From positions 1,240,001-1,304,000 of the forward strand of contig NC_053187.1 of the NCBI RefSeq assembly GCF_905163445.1: 64,000 nt of DNA, read 5' to 3'. The notes below the pieces were generated by a model, which saw only the letters and a list, made by a program, of their open reading frames with translations, searched no databases and had not been told where the DNA came from. This DNA comes from Pararge aegeria. Taxonomy: Eukaryota; Arthropoda; Insecta; Lepidoptera; Nymphalidae. Made by a program: the position numbers and the translations under genes. Of the stretch, positions 1-9,743 are shown piece by piece (positions within the stretch are counted from its first letter, which is position 1; each line of letters starts with the position of its first letter).

Positions 1-280
1 ATGTAGGCCTAGTTTATAAGCATTTTTGAAACGTCAAGTCAGTCTGATTGTTGTGACTCTACCACCAGTTCGGATTCTACCGAGAAGAAGGCCACTCAGG
101 ACACTCAGCAGATTGCTATTTTTCATTTTGTTTTTTTTAAAGATTTTTTCTATCTTAAGAAAGCAATTAGATTGTTTTCGTGGTGACAACCTTTGTCTTA
201 GTGTTGCCAGTGCAGTGAGAAAAACCCCCCGAATCTTGCAAAACCACATACATTATAAACTAGTACAATTTTTTGAGTGA
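1..280 (-). mobile_element. LINE-B 3' end, old copy, cut by window edge
   Basis: Minus-strand copy of the LINE-B 3' region. It shows the landmarks TAGGCCTA near the 3' end, GAAACGTCAAGT, TGACTCTACCACC, the CCGAGAAGAAG block and CTCAGCAG. The TTTTGAA tail lies outside the window. The open frames here are by-products of the repeat. Confidence 0.75.
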
Positions 281-2863
281 TAGAAGTGTATTGAAATAAT
301 TTCAATTATAGTTACATTTTTTCTAAATGAGATGAGTGCGGACAGCGGAAGTTTAGTGAACAACAACTAGGAAAAAATAAATTTTGAAAAAATAATACGT
401 ACCGTTTTCCGTTTATTCCACCGTTTTCGAATCTTTCAAGGGTTAAGGAACGTGCAAATGTAAATAAATAAAAAAAAACAAATGATTTATCGCCTTTCTG
501 TTAATTCCAACACTCATTCTTTTATTGTGATTTTGGTATCCTCATTACATTAAACAATATTTTTCTTAGTATTTGTTGTGAGACTAAAAAAGTAAGTAAA
601 ATGACGTCATATAAGACGACCAAAATGAAGGAAGTCTGAATTCAAAGACGAAGTAATTTTCGAAATTCATTTTACTGACTAAAAAACCAAAATGCAAAAC
701 GTACTTACTGACGCCATTTCACCTATATATCTAATTATTGTAATGCCCTATAATCCACAAACTGAATTAAAATAAATAGTCCCTTTTCTAGTTAAAATTA
801 TATAATATAAATAGTGAACTTATAGAAGAACTTTATACAAAATGAATAATAAAAAAAAAAATTAGAACAAAACCATAGTTTGAATAAATAATTTCGGTCC
901 CATATAGCGAGATTAGTTCGAAGACATAGAATAACTAAAAAAGGCATACAATTAACCAAGCATTATGAGTAACATTTATAAAAATGTTTACTATTTTATT
1001 TTATTTTTTCCAACACTAGGTCCTACCTATTCCAAAATATAACTTACTTTTATTAATTTGCAACATTAACCTTTAATCAGCTGTTAAAAAGGTATTAGTA
1101 TCGACATTATAATGAATTCTAAATATAATAAAAATATCAAATAATAATTTTTTGTGACATTTTGAATAAAAAAGTTCCCAATTTGCTCACAGGGATATAA
1201 CTGTAAAACCTCTTATTTCAATTAGTTATTCTTTGACTCGAGCTATACAAGAATAAGTAGTCAGAGAAGACATTTCGCTATATCCACAAGCATCCATCCA
1301 AATCCACACTCGTATTATAATTATACATAAATTTATTTATATAGTCCTATCTAGGGTTTCATGTATTAAAACTGCTATCTGACTAGGTGGAGTAAATCTG
1401 GTTTAGGGGGATTTAAAACTGTATAAACTGTTGGTAGCTAAGTTTTCTACCGCTCGCTACAAAAACGGTAATAAAGGAGTTAAAAACCTCGTCCTTATTT
1501 AAAATAATATCTATCTATTTCAGAGGCGTGAACAAAAATGGTGAAAGTAATAAAAAATATTATTTTTTGGATTTAAATTAAAAGAGTCGTAAGTTTATAT
1601 AAAAGAGAAACTCTATACGTATTTTAAAATGAAAAAGGTGTATAGCGAGCGGGGTAATCTGATTAAGTGGTAGATGAGTGTTATTAAAAAATCCTATCCT
1701 AATAGATATGTACATAACTTGCAAGTCTCTTTATCAGAATAATATTATTTACCTACTAAAATGAGTTATCAAATCTTACGAGTTAATAACAAAATAAAAA
1801 AATTGCAAAATTACATATATGTGTAAAATATTTACAACTTCGAATACAAATCGAAAAAATACGTGCTTTTTTACCTCAATTTTGCACGAGCAAATTTAAC
1901 TTTAATGTGTAGAACGTAACGTCTAAATGCAGGAAATCATTCGGGCGTTCTATTTTACATTCATCAAAATATTTTGCTCGAGCAAAAATAAAGTAACTCA
2001 CGAGTAAATTGCTCATTGGCTCATGAAAATTGTTTGCATAATATAATCATTTACTTAATAAATAAATTAACTTAGGAATTTGTGTAAGATATTTCTGATC
2101 CATGCCCTTGTATGCCGGCTTTAAGTAGTTTGTAAAAATGTTTCAGTGCTAGTTATATTTAATAGTTTACTTAAAATTATAATCTCACTGGGCCAGCTAT
2201 TCATAAATTATATTTCATATTAATCTACAATTTAAAGCTTTTACTGAAAGTGAAAGAGCAAAGAAAGTGAAACGCGGTAATTGAATAGAAATGAAAAAAA
2301 AAAGATTCTCTATTATAAATAAAAGAAGCTACATGTCTTCTCGTTTAACGTACGAGTCACAAGAGTTTCTATTAAAAACATAAATATAAAATGGCCATTC
2401 AAACAGCTGGCCCTAATAACAAAAAAATTGCAATCACGTATGCAAAAAATTAAATATAATATTCAAGCATTGTCTAAATTCGCTAAACGTCGGTGGACTA
2501 CGAAAATATTTCGTTTAACAATAAGAAATAAATTATTTTCGAATAATGATCCATTTAAGAATCTATCGCGCAGACAAGTTGAAGATAAAAAAAAATATTT
2601 TCAGAGTCCTAGGGAGACAACAGCGAAGACATAAAACATGGATATGTCATATACCTATTTTCAGGGTGTTACGTTACGTTACGGGCACTGGTTTCCTATG
2701 TAATTGAAATCTTAACTGCGCGGAAAATGCAATTTGTGAGTAAAGGGAATTGTTAAATTAGTATAGGGTTTTTATTATTTAGAATTAAAAATAAAATTAA
2801 TAGCTTTAATCAGCAGGAATTAGAAACGTTTTATGTCTAGATGTTTTCTGAAAATATATACTC
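281..2863. other. AT-rich single-copy DNA, no gene seen
   Basis: Very AT-rich sequence with homopolymer runs. No splice-flanked coding segment, SINE head or LINE tail was recognised. A 68-codon open frame at 2428-2634 is Lys/Arg/Asn-rich in the way AT-rich noncoding DNA is and resembles no family I know. As vn is transcribed leftwards, this is DNA downstream of vn. Confidence 0.6.
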
Positions 2864-3235
2864 TGAAACGTCAAGTAAGTCTGTTTGTAGTGACTCTACC
2901 TCCGGCTCGGGAGGCAGATTCAACCGAGATGAGCCGTCAAGAAACTCAGCAGATTGCTCTTATCACCATCTAAGCATCATTTTACAGTTTACAATCTTTA
3001 GAGTTTTGTATTTTGTGTGAAACGAGAGCGGAGTGGCCTGCTTCCAAGCAGCCTTGTCGTTAAAAAAATCATCAATTGTAACCACCATTAAATGTATTTT
3101 AAAACATTGTTTAAACTTATGAATTGGTAGTTCCTAAATAACCGTACGAATCATATTATTATTCAAAGCATATACTCAATTTCAAAATTGACTTCTGTAC
3201 TTTTCGCAGACGATATGCAGATAATCATATGACAC
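2864..3235 (-). mobile_element. LINE-B 3' end, diverged
   Basis: Minus-strand LINE-B copy: GAAACGTCAAGT, TGACTCTACC, CAGATTC-ACCGAGA, AACTCAGCAG, then the AGAGCGGAGTGGCCTGCTTCCAAGCA block and, further 5', the GCAGACGATATGCAGAT block shared with the copy at 54110. The tail is missing. It lies just past the probable vn polyadenylation signal. Confidence 0.75.
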
Positions 3236-3427
3236 TTTTAATTGTTCTATCTGACATTTCAAGATAAAAATAAAATAAATACTTGAAATGTTATCAAATA
3301 TTCAAAATTTAATAAGCTTAAACCTGGACATTGATGTTAATTTTTTTTTTTTTGTTTAATTTGAATTTTAATTCTATTTATATTTTTAACATTATAACCT
3401 TATTAATTAGTAAAATATTTTTAGAAA

Positions 3428-3903
3428 TTTATTTTGTAATGCAGTTATAAATAAAATGTCATTAATATTGAAATTATTTGTAAACGTTGTGAAAACCTGT
3501 AATAAGCTGAACATTCACTTAGCTCGCAACGTAAAAACTTGGACAAGAAAAAATGTGTCAGCGGTTGGTTTTCCTAAATAAATAAATAAATAAATATTCT
3601 GCCAAAAAACCCAGTTGTAGCGAGCCCCCTATTCTATGCTGGCTCAATTCGCAGACCAGTCCGATATAAGACTGGTCTTACTTCAACGTCACGACAATAG
3701 AAATATGTTAATCAAGCTTCGCCCCAAGGTTACTGACTCAGTCTAACGCAAGATTTGTATAACAGAATAGAGACCAATGTCCCCGCGTAAATGCCCGAAA
3801 TCTCCCAAAGTAATAACCCTCAGGCCATGTTTTAAGTCTCGCGTAGTCCGAGCGTTGCTAAGATAAAATTGGAACAAGGTGGAACGCGCCGCCGCTACGC
3901 TGG
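3428..3903 (-). other. vn: probable vn 3' untranslated region
   Basis: Downstream of the vn stop the minus strand has no continuing open frame. The first 300 bases are more GC-rich than the flanks and free of the window's common repeats, as expected of transcribed UTR. A canonical AATAAA lies on the minus strand at 3428-3433, about 475 nt after the stop; whether it is used is inferred. A small hairpin with 9-bp arms lies at 3653-3678. Beyond it, LINE-B begins at about 3235. Confidence 0.35.
3653..3678. repeat. 9-bp-arm hairpin in vn 3' UTR
   Basis: AGACCAGTC (3653-3661) and GACTGGTCT (3670-3678) are perfect inverted repeats around an 8-nt loop. In the vn transcript it would form a compact stem-loop. 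Function unknown; it could be chance. Confidence 0.4.
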
Positions 3904-4018
3904 CTAGCAGTAGTAGGACGTGGAGAGGCCCAGTTTGCATGTGTAGGAATGATACATACTGTTCCTATTCAACACGTCCTTGATCTCGCAGCGTTGCCCG
4001 GTGAAGCCTTCCGGGCAT
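3904..4018 (-). CDS. vn: vein-like EGFR ligand: last coding exon, end of EGF domain and C-terminal tail
   Basis: Final coding exon, 115 nt including the TAG stop. Acceptor is TATTAACTTCCAG. The first base completes the split Lys codon, then the peptide gives CPEGFTGQRCE, cysteines 5 and 6 of the EGF domain with the conserved G-x-R-C that receptor ligands need for binding (family knowledge). A 27-residue tail follows after the Glu; it contains two further cysteines, one of which is the last residue before the stop. There is no transmembrane segment after the EGF domain, so the product would be secreted without membrane shedding, as known for Vein and unlike Spitz-type or most vertebrate neuregulin precursors. 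All three splice phases in this gene model are consistent. Confidence 0.86.
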
Positions 4019-4191
4019 CTGGAAGTTAATAACAACATATAGAATACCTACCAAACCCTATAAACAAGTCCATTTGAACTAACATATCACACTATCGACC
4101 TCACCGACAACAACGTGCCGACTTAGATAGAATAAAGTAAGAGAGCAGGATTCTTAAAAATGGCGATTATGGATACAAAAAGTATATTTAC

Positions 4192-4288
4192 TTGCAAGCT
4201 TGCTCCTGTACGAGCTCGAAGAATAAACAAGTGCCTCCGTTGAGACAGTAGGACGCAGGATCTGGCATCGGACACGGTGCTCCCGTTG
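4192..4288 (-). CDS. vn: vein-like EGFR ligand: EGF domain exon, cysteines 1-4
   Basis: Internal exon of 97 nt, acceptor GTTAATTGCAG, donor GTAAAT. It enters with 2 nt (joining to a Pro codon), reads 31 codons and leaves with AA. It encodes the first four cysteines of an EGF domain, with the YCLNGGTC motif typical of neuregulin/EGF ligands. Together with the last exon the spacing is C-x8-C-x5-C-x10-C-x1-C-x8-C, which fits EGFR-activating ligands rather than the calcium-binding EGF repeats of matrix proteins. The domain follows the Ig domain after a short Ala/Pro/Met linker, as in Vein. A 1.4-kb intron separates it from the Ig exon and a 173-bp intron from the final exon. Confidence 0.88.
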
Positions 4289-4324
4289 CTGCAATTAACA
4301 AACAATAATCATTAGTAGTAGATT

Positions 4325-4528
4325 AACGGCCGGATGGCGCAGTGGGTAGAGACCCTGCTTTCCGAATCCAAGGCCGTGGACTCGATTCCCGCAACTGTAA
4401 AATGTTTGTGTAATGAACATGGATGTTTTATTGTATCTGAGTGTTTATCAGCATATAATATGTATTTTTGTAAATGTCTACATAAATACTTATGATATTA
4501 CGCTTACTTTGGGGCTAGGTGTGTATTA
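4325..4528 (+). mobile_element. SINE-A copy, internally deleted, in vn intron
   Basis: Begins with the tRNA-like head (GGATGGCGCAGTGGGTAGAG A-box region, CTCGATTCCCGCAACTG B-box region), continues through AAATGTTTGTGTAATGAACATG and GTGTTTATC, and ends in a shortened CTTACTTTGGGGCTAGGTG tail. It lies antisense to vn, 36 bp upstream of the acceptor of the EGF exon. Confidence 0.85.
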
Positions 4529-4740
4529 ATAATAACTATAATATGTTATCGAGCGAAACGTGCGGAGAGGGTACATTGCCGACGATCTGTTTAGTGCGGA
4601 GTATAAGGATTGAGGAAATTATAAATTATACCATACAGATTCTCCGACTTTTCACGGAGTATAGCAAATTAAGCATAATTTTCGTAATATATCATGGATT
4701 TCCGCAATCTAACGTGTGCTTCTATCCAATCAGTCTCTAG
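4529..4740 (+). repeat. repeat D (fold-back type MITE-like) in vn intron
   Basis: Shares with 12153-12290, 13506-13790, 34965-35150, 59745-59945 and 60290-60480 the blocks GAGCGAAACGTGCGGAGAGG, GATCTGTTTAGTG, the GAGTATAAGGATTGA-GAAATTATAAATTA core, GATTCTCC-ACTTTTC-CGGAGTATAGCAAATTAAGC and ATCATGGA-TTCCGCAA. No coding capacity. The element class is not certain. Confidence 0.7.
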
Positions 4741-5340
4741 TGTTTAATCAGCTTTGATTTTATTTATTTGTATTTAGATAAGTTTATGGCCCATTATAGC
4801 GTGGACTTCTAAGTATACATTATTAAACGGGACTCCATTCATAAATTAACCTGTAAAATTTAAAATAAAAAGCTGAGAATAGGAAATGACAAGGAAAACG
4901 TTATGTTTTCCTAGCCTGTGGGTACCGAAGCCTGCGAATAGCTTAAATGCCGATATCTTTAGGAACGATTGTTTATTCATTACGGGTAACTGATTTTATT
5001 GGCCTTTATGCATTGTTTGTTGACATTCGCAGAATACGCTGGGAAGTGTTTGTGTGTGCATGTATGATCTGTGTCGGTAAACTGAACCGGTATTGAGCTT
5101 CGGTAAACAATAGCACGTGTGGCTGCGTCCCGTTGCCGTGGGTTTGCATACAACTGTTTTTAGAAAATTGCTTGCGGGACTAAGTCCCTTAGCATTTTCT
5201 TGGTATTTTTCCCGAGTGCGTGAGTGTTACGTGCTGGCCACGGGACAGATCGCGTTGCGGGAATTTTAGCGCGATGTCAATAAATGTGTGGATAGACAGG
5301 TCCCCGCTGGCCGTGGCATGCTTGGTATATTTCCACGCGT
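4741..5340. other. vn intron sequence, no recognised feature
   Basis: Intron DNA between repeat D and the exon-derived tandem repeat. GC content rises from about 5030 onward, possibly because a very decayed tandem unit begins near 5217. No splice-flanked open frame was found. Confidence 0.5.
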
Positions 5341-5727
5341 ATAGTCACTAGCGCTGCGCCATCGGGGCCGGGCCGGTAGTAGGGCCCTGACGTCTATGGT
5401 GGAGATTACTGATTACCCTATCATGCCCTGAGCCTTGCACATGTCGCGGAGTATTGCCACTGGTAGCTCAGTGATTTACGAGTGTCTGGTGCCATCGTGG
5501 CCGATGATAGGACGTTGTCGTTAGCGATGGCGGTCACTGGTAGTCTCATCATGTCTCGCACCTAATGTCGTGGATTCTAACAAATAGTAGCTCATTGACT
5601 TACAAGTGTGTGGTGCCATCATGGCCGGTGGTAGGACGCTAACGTTGACGGTGGCGGTCACTGGCTGTCTCATCATGTCCCGCACCTTACTTCGTGGATT
5701 CTAACAAATAGTAGCTCATTGACTTAC
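5341..5727 (-). repeat. 124-bp tandem repeat made of partial vn Ig-exon copies
   Basis: Three degenerate units of 124 bp (from 5341, 5465 and 5589) run up to the authentic Ig exon; the motif AGCTCA(T/G)TGA recurs at 5465, 5589 and 5713. Each unit resembles the last part of the exon plus its donor and the first bases of the intron. In the 5465 and 5589 units the minus strand still reads like the exon end (ATMAPDT, AMMAPHT) followed by GTAAAT or GTAAGT. In the 5341 unit the donor is lost. A further, very decayed unit may begin near 5217. The stretch is GC-rich like the exon, and unlike the rest of the intron. Confidence 0.8.
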
Positions 5728-5873
5728 GAGTGTCTGGTGCCATCGTGGCCGGTGGTAGGACGCTGACGTTTGCGGCGGCGATCGCTGGTGGCCCCACGGC
5801 GCCCTGCGCCCTGCATTCATACGTCGCGGTGTCTTCTCGACGCGCATGTCTTATCACTAATACCGAGCGCCTC
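5728..5873 (-). CDS. vn: vein-like EGFR ligand: internal exon, second half of Ig domain
   Basis: Internal exon of 146 nt with acceptor TATTTTCCAG and donor GTAAGTC. It enters with 1 nt, which completes the AG left by the exon at 10195-10363 to an Arg codon, reads 48 open codons and leaves with 1 nt. The peptide contains SVLVIRHARREDTATYEC, the classic Ig F-strand pattern (L-x-I ... D-x-A-x-Y-x-C) with the second disulphide cysteine at codon 20. That is 53 residues after the first cysteine, the usual I-set spacing. A GPPAIAAANVSVLPP strand G and an Ala/Pro linker follow. The phases on both sides match the neighbouring exons exactly. Just downstream in transcription order are degraded tandem copies of the 3' part of this same exon (5341-5727). 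Confidence 0.87.
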
Positions 5874-6225
5874 CTGGAAAATACGTAAAACTATTTTTCG
5901 TGATTGCTCCCGGTTTGCAGGAACACTGCCACTAAAGTAAACTGTTAGATGATGGTAATTGAGCTCGTTATTCAACTAAAAGGTGGGCTGATAGAGCAAA
6001 AAGACAAAGATATACCTATTCTAGACAAGTCGCATACACTACAATGTATTGGTACAATGGAACCACAATTAACCATAAATTTAAACACATCCTTAACTAT
6101 AAGATGTGTTCCTCAATTTAAGGGAGATTCAGTTCTATTTAAAATTATGCAACGTACATACGTGATTTAACCGCAATATAGTTAACATCCCGAAATAATT
6201 AATGAAACATATAACTACATTCATT
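5874..6225. other. vn intron 5' of the second Ig exon
   Basis: AT-rich intron sequence. The 73-codon open frame at 5949-6170 (plus) lies antisense to vn, has no start context or homology I recognise, and is treated as noncoding. Confidence 0.5.
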
Positions 6226-6490
6226 GCTAAAATAATGACACCGACAACCAAGCCCTTCAGACCGTAACACAATAACTTGGCGGCAAAAATAAGCATGGTG
6301 GTAGTCAGTGGAGTGCATTTCATATATGCACAAAAGGACTGCTTACCCTAAAATTGATATTTAACTCTAGTAGTAGGAGGATTTCTGTCATTAATGAAAT
6401 TCTCCTGACGTATGCATACCCTGGTAAGAAACCCAGTGGACGAGACTGGTGGTAGTACCTCCTTCCCCGGACGAGCAATGGACAATACAA
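6226..6490 (+). mobile_element. repeat E copy split by a hAT-like MITE
   Basis: Repeat E is recognised by CAACCAAGCCCTTCAGACCG, AACTTGGCGGCAAAAATAAGCATGGTGGTAG and, after the interruption, CCTTCCCCGGACGAGC. The interruption is the MITE at 6306-6448. Repeat E occurs about nine times in the window; its class is unclear, possibly a LINE 3' region. Confidence 0.75.
6306..6448 (+). mobile_element. hAT-like MITE F with 8-bp target duplication
   Basis: Starts CAGTGGAGTGCA and ends GGACGAGACTG, a mutated version of the family termini CAGTGGCGTGCA/TGCACGCCACTG. It is flanked by identical 8-bp GTGGTAGT at 6298-6305 and 6449-6456. Eight-bp duplications and CAG termini point to the hAT superfamily. It is too short for a transposase, so it was mobilised in trans. 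Confidence 0.85.
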
Positions 6491-6514
6491 CGCCTTCTAA
6501 AACTATTAATAAAG

Positions 6515-6815
6515 CATTCAAACTCAAATTCAAATTCAAATTTTTTTATTCATGTAGACCTTATTACAGGGACTTATGAAGCGTTCACACATTTAACATG
6601 TTGCACTAATGAAAACTAGTGGTGGTGATGTGGATGGTGATAACATTCGTTAACTTAAAACCAAAGCTGTGAGGGTTCCAAACGCGCACTGGTCTAAGAA
6701 GAGCCCACAACAAACATAGCCAGGTTTTTTTTTGTTATAACCATCTAACGTTCTAGTTAATGTCGAGCTATGAAGTTACAGCAATTCATACCCAAGCTTT
6801 TTTATCATACATACA
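6515..6815 (-). mobile_element. LINE-A 3' end, variant with AATTTG tail
   Basis: On the minus strand it ends in a repeated (CAAATT)n/(GAATTT) tail. It has AATAAAAAAA, the GAACGCTTCATAAGTCCC block, the GGTTCCAAACGCGC block, TGTTGTGGGCT, GTTATAACCATC and, at its 5' end, the ATGATAAAAAAGCTTGGGTA codons that end the LINE-A ORF (DKKAW). It is the same subfamily as 41396-41700. Confidence 0.8.
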
Positions 6816-7399
6816 TTCCTTTTATGAAGTAGGTTTACATTCTCTTTGCATATCTTATGGGTGATGGCATAGTATCTAGTTCACCGCAAACGACCCGTGA
6901 AATTGCTGTTCGTATCACTTCATTATAATTATCCCCCACAATTAGGTCTTGCTACAACCGTCCCCTGTTTGATATTAAAGCGTCAACAGATGAGCCAACA
7001 TTGCTGCCAACGCGTTACAATCGCGCTTTGATAGTTCTGTTTTAAGATATTTATTGCAGTGTAAAGGAATTCCCACTGAAATGGAACTTACTGGCTACTT
7101 TACATAAAGTAAGTAATTAGGTATATTTCCATCTTCGAGCGCACAATAAATAAATCGAAAATTGTAAGTGGGTAGTTCCGAAGCACCATCGTTTCAATAT
7201 CCCATCGATGGTGAAAGGCTGACGCGAGCCGCGGTTATGTTATCCAAATCACAACTCACTCTTTGTCTAATGTATTATACCTATGTTGGGACATTTATAG
7301 ACATGTCTCATTACAGAAACTGAACGGGATGAGCTAGTAATTACTAGGAGTGTGTTATTTTTTAGCTTTTTCTGCGATGTATAAATTTAACGCGCATTA
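6816..7399. other. vn intron, unclassified
   Basis: No known family was recognised. The minus strand at about 6860-6970 shows a short open stretch that might be a decayed retroelement, but I cannot place it. Confidence 0.4.
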
Positions 7400-7715
7400 A
7401 ATGGTGTGGTTACTTTTACAATGATATCCCTTTCGATGGGAAAGAGTTGGATTTCCTGTAAGCACCTGTAAGTTGTCGGAGTTATGTGCGTTTATAATGT
7501 AAGCATCTCAAATATCAGTTGCTTTAATGGTGCTGGAAATCATCGCGATGCAACCTGCATGTCTGAGGGTTCTGCATAACGTTCTCAAAGACGTGTTGCA
7601 TAAATTCGCACTTGGCCAGCGTGGTCGACTACCTACACCTTTCTCATTCTGAGAGAAGACCCGTGCGCCGTAGTGGTCCCGTGATGTAGTGGGTCGATAT
7701 AATTCGATCGCGTGA
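7400..7715 (+). mobile_element. SINE-B copy, head degraded
   Basis: Contains TCGGAGTTATGTGCGTTTATAA, ATCAGTTGCTTTAA-GGTG, ATGCAACCTGCATGTCTGAG, GGTTCTGCATAACGTTCTCAAA, CGCACTTGGCCAGCGTGG, CTCATTCTGAGAGAAGACCCGTG and GTAGTGGTCCCGTGATG, the SINE-B body in order. The promoter boxes are decayed. Confidence 0.8.
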
Positions 7716-8074
7716 AATTAAACTACTTTTTATTTGAAATAGAAATAAAGTCATCTATGGACAATACTGAGGTCCAAATTAGGAATAAATCTCACACTGC
7801 CTCACACTGAAACGGCCAACCGGCGAACCCAAGTTGGCTTTGAAAGTTGGCATATCTGTAGATGCTATAAGGATCATTTTATGTCAAAGATCTGTATCAC
7901 CTTAGGTCAACGACAGTCTGTGCCAGCTATTAATGCAATGTATCTGTTTGCAGTAATTGACCGTAGCATTCCTGATGTAAGCACCATATGAGCGGCGTTT
8001 CATTGTTAGTAGGTCTCTATCATAATTACACGCAGTCAAGGGTTATCAAACAACTAATATTGTAAATACGAAAC
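7716..8074. other. vn intron, unclassified
   Basis: No coding segment or repeat family recognised. Confidence 0.4.
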
Positions 8075-8230
8075 TGTGTTTGTTTGTTTGTGCTTACTTC
8101 ACGCCGTAACTAAGCAACCAATCTTGATTGGCATAGAGTTAATTAAAAGGCCGGAGAGTAACGTAGGCTACTTTTTATCCCAGGAAAAGAAACGGTTCCC
8201 ACGGGATTCGTAAAAAGCCGTAATAAACGG
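8075..8230 (+). mobile_element. lepidopteran Helitron-like internal fragment
   Basis: TGTTTGTTTGTTTGTGCTTAC, CTTCACGCCGTAACTAAGCA, GGCATAGAG and CTTTTTATCCCAG-AAAGAAACGGTTCC match the fragment at 48410-48560. This is the 5' body of widespread non-autonomous elements of this kind. Termini are missing, so the class assignment is tentative. Confidence 0.55.
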
Positions 8231-8460
8231 GGACGAAGAATGGGGGCAGCAGCTCGTTAGTTATAATATAGTGTACCTGTATCTAGTAGATGCCCCACTT
8301 GATGGTCAGTGGAAAACCGCCTATAAACGGGGAATACTTCGCATTGCATGCAAGGAGCATGTCTTGCGACGTACCAACAATGCTGCGTAGCGGCAGAAAT
8401 AAGCATGGCGATGCTTCCCGCGGACGAGCTCTTTCACAAATAGCTGTATTACTTTATTCA
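8231..8460 (+). mobile_element. repeat E copy
   Basis: GATGCCCCACTTGATGGTCAG, CGCCTATAAACGGG, TTGCATGCAAGGAGCATGTC, CAACAATGCTGCGTAGCGGC, AGAAATAAGCATGGCGATGC and CCGCGGACGAGCTCTTTCACAA give the near-complete repeat E order. Confidence 0.8.
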
Positions 8461-8754
8461 TGAATAAACACAAGAAAAACGTCAAAAACCCTTTGCGCTA
8501 GGCCTACAGCTACCCAATCTACTTCTGGATCAAGATTACAAGTTTATTAGAGACAAATGAATCAGGTCATTACAGTGGAAATAATATTATGACACTGTAA
8601 TACGAATACGAAATTTTTCTTCGAATTCTATGAGATAGATTCGTTTTTACGTCGAAGAAGCCTGAGTCATTGTTTATATTATTTTATGAAGAAACTGAAT
8701 GATGACCGTACTATGAGTTGATGTGATGATGATGATGATGAAAGCATCATCATT

Positions 8755-9080
8755 TTTTTTTTTAAATATATATACAAGTGCTTGACTGCAATCACACCTG
8801 ATGGTAAGTGATGATGCAGCCTAAGATGAAGCGCGCTTGCCTAGAAGATGCCTATTCACTCTAGATTTGAAGGTACCCAGATTATAGGTATCGGGGAAGA
8901 CGGAAGATGGGAGGGCATTCCAGGGCTTTGCGGTGCGGATCAGAAAGGAAGAAGCAAAACGCTTCGTACGTGTTGATGGTATTTCAACCACGTAACGGTG
9001 CAGATTCTTACGGTACCTCGCAGTTCGATGGTAGAAAGGATGGTTTGACCAAATCGAAAAGCTCCTGAACACACTCTCTC
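8755..9080 (-). pseudogene. LINE reverse transcriptase C-terminus and 3' UTR (LINE-D)
   Basis: The minus-strand frame 8821-9072 reads TRTKRFASSFLIRTAKPWN, then LPSSVFPDTYNLGTFKSRVN and HLLGKRASS before a stop. This is the usual C-terminal segment after the reverse transcriptase domain in CR1/Jockey-like lepidopteran LINEs (my recognition, no search made). The 3' UTR GCTGCATCATCACTTACCATC-GGTG and a T-rich tail follow at 8755-8820. It is 5' truncated: about 80 of roughly a thousand residues remain, with an intact frame. Confidence 0.8.
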
Positions 9081-9165
9081 ATCATCCTCATCATATCAAC
9101 TCGCTTACCGTCCCAGAACAGGGCACGGGTCTACTCCCATTATGAGAAGGGTTTTAGCTTGATTT
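9081..9165 (-). mobile_element. SINE-B tail fragment
   Basis: Minus strand: CCCTTCTCATAATGGGAGTA, GACCCGTGCCCTGTTCTGGG and the GATGATGAGGATGATG end. It abuts the LINE-D fragment. Confidence 0.7.
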
Positions 9166-9219
9166 AAATTTTATAGTTATTAGTTTGGGACGCCTAAGCA
9201 TCTGAACAAATTTTGATTG

Positions 9220-9666
9220 TGTATACTACAATACACACATCGCCATCTAGCACCAAAGTAAGCGTAGCTTGTGTTATGGGTACTAAGATGACTGATGAAT
9301 ATTTCCATGCATAATATACATATATACTGTTTGTTTATATTATTATTATATTATAATTATATTATAATTGTGGGTGTTTATATTATAATTATATATACGA
9401 GAATATTAAAAGTATTTATGTATTATATTCATAAAAATATTCAACAGCTATCTTGGTACCCATAACACAAGCTACGCTTACTTTGGGGCTGGATGGCGAT
9501 GTGTGTATTGTCGTAGTATATATTATATTATATACTAAGAATATACATCACCCAGACACTGAAAAACATTCATGCTCGTCCCACAAACATTTCAATAGTG
9601 GGAAACGAACCCACGGCCTTGGACTCGGGAGCACGGTCGCTGCAAACTACGCCAATCGGACGTCAA
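9220..9666. mobile_element. SINE-A mosaic: minus tail, plus tail, minus head
   Basis: 9220-9340 is a minus-oriented tail (TACTACAATACACACATCG, GCACCAAAGTAAGCGTAGC). 9366-9533 is a plus-oriented second half (GTGGGTGTTTATATTATA to TTGTCGTAGTATATA). 9534-9666 is a minus-oriented first half ending in the tRNA-like head (CTACGCCAATCGGACGTC). The first two form an inverted repeat of about 100 bp. Confidence 0.8.
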
Positions 9667-9743
9667 ATCGTTTCTAGTCAATTGGCAAAGTAACATCCAG
9701 TAGAAGATAAAGGTTACTTTTAAGCCTGTGATAATATTTAAAA

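Noticed and set aside
2428..2634. 68-codon basic open frame
   Set aside because: AT-rich Lys/Asn/Arg composition, no splice sites, no recognised family; expected by chance in this composition.
3743..3940. 65-codon minus frame starting with a signal-peptide-like MQTGPLHVLLLLASVAAA
   Set aside because: It overlaps the last vn exon in a different frame and runs into the 3' UTR. The vn frame has splice and domain support; this one has neither.
5341..5727. CRISPR-like or bacterial repeat array
   Set aside because: Units are contiguous 124-bp tandem repeats without spacers, in an animal intron, and they match the adjacent exon.
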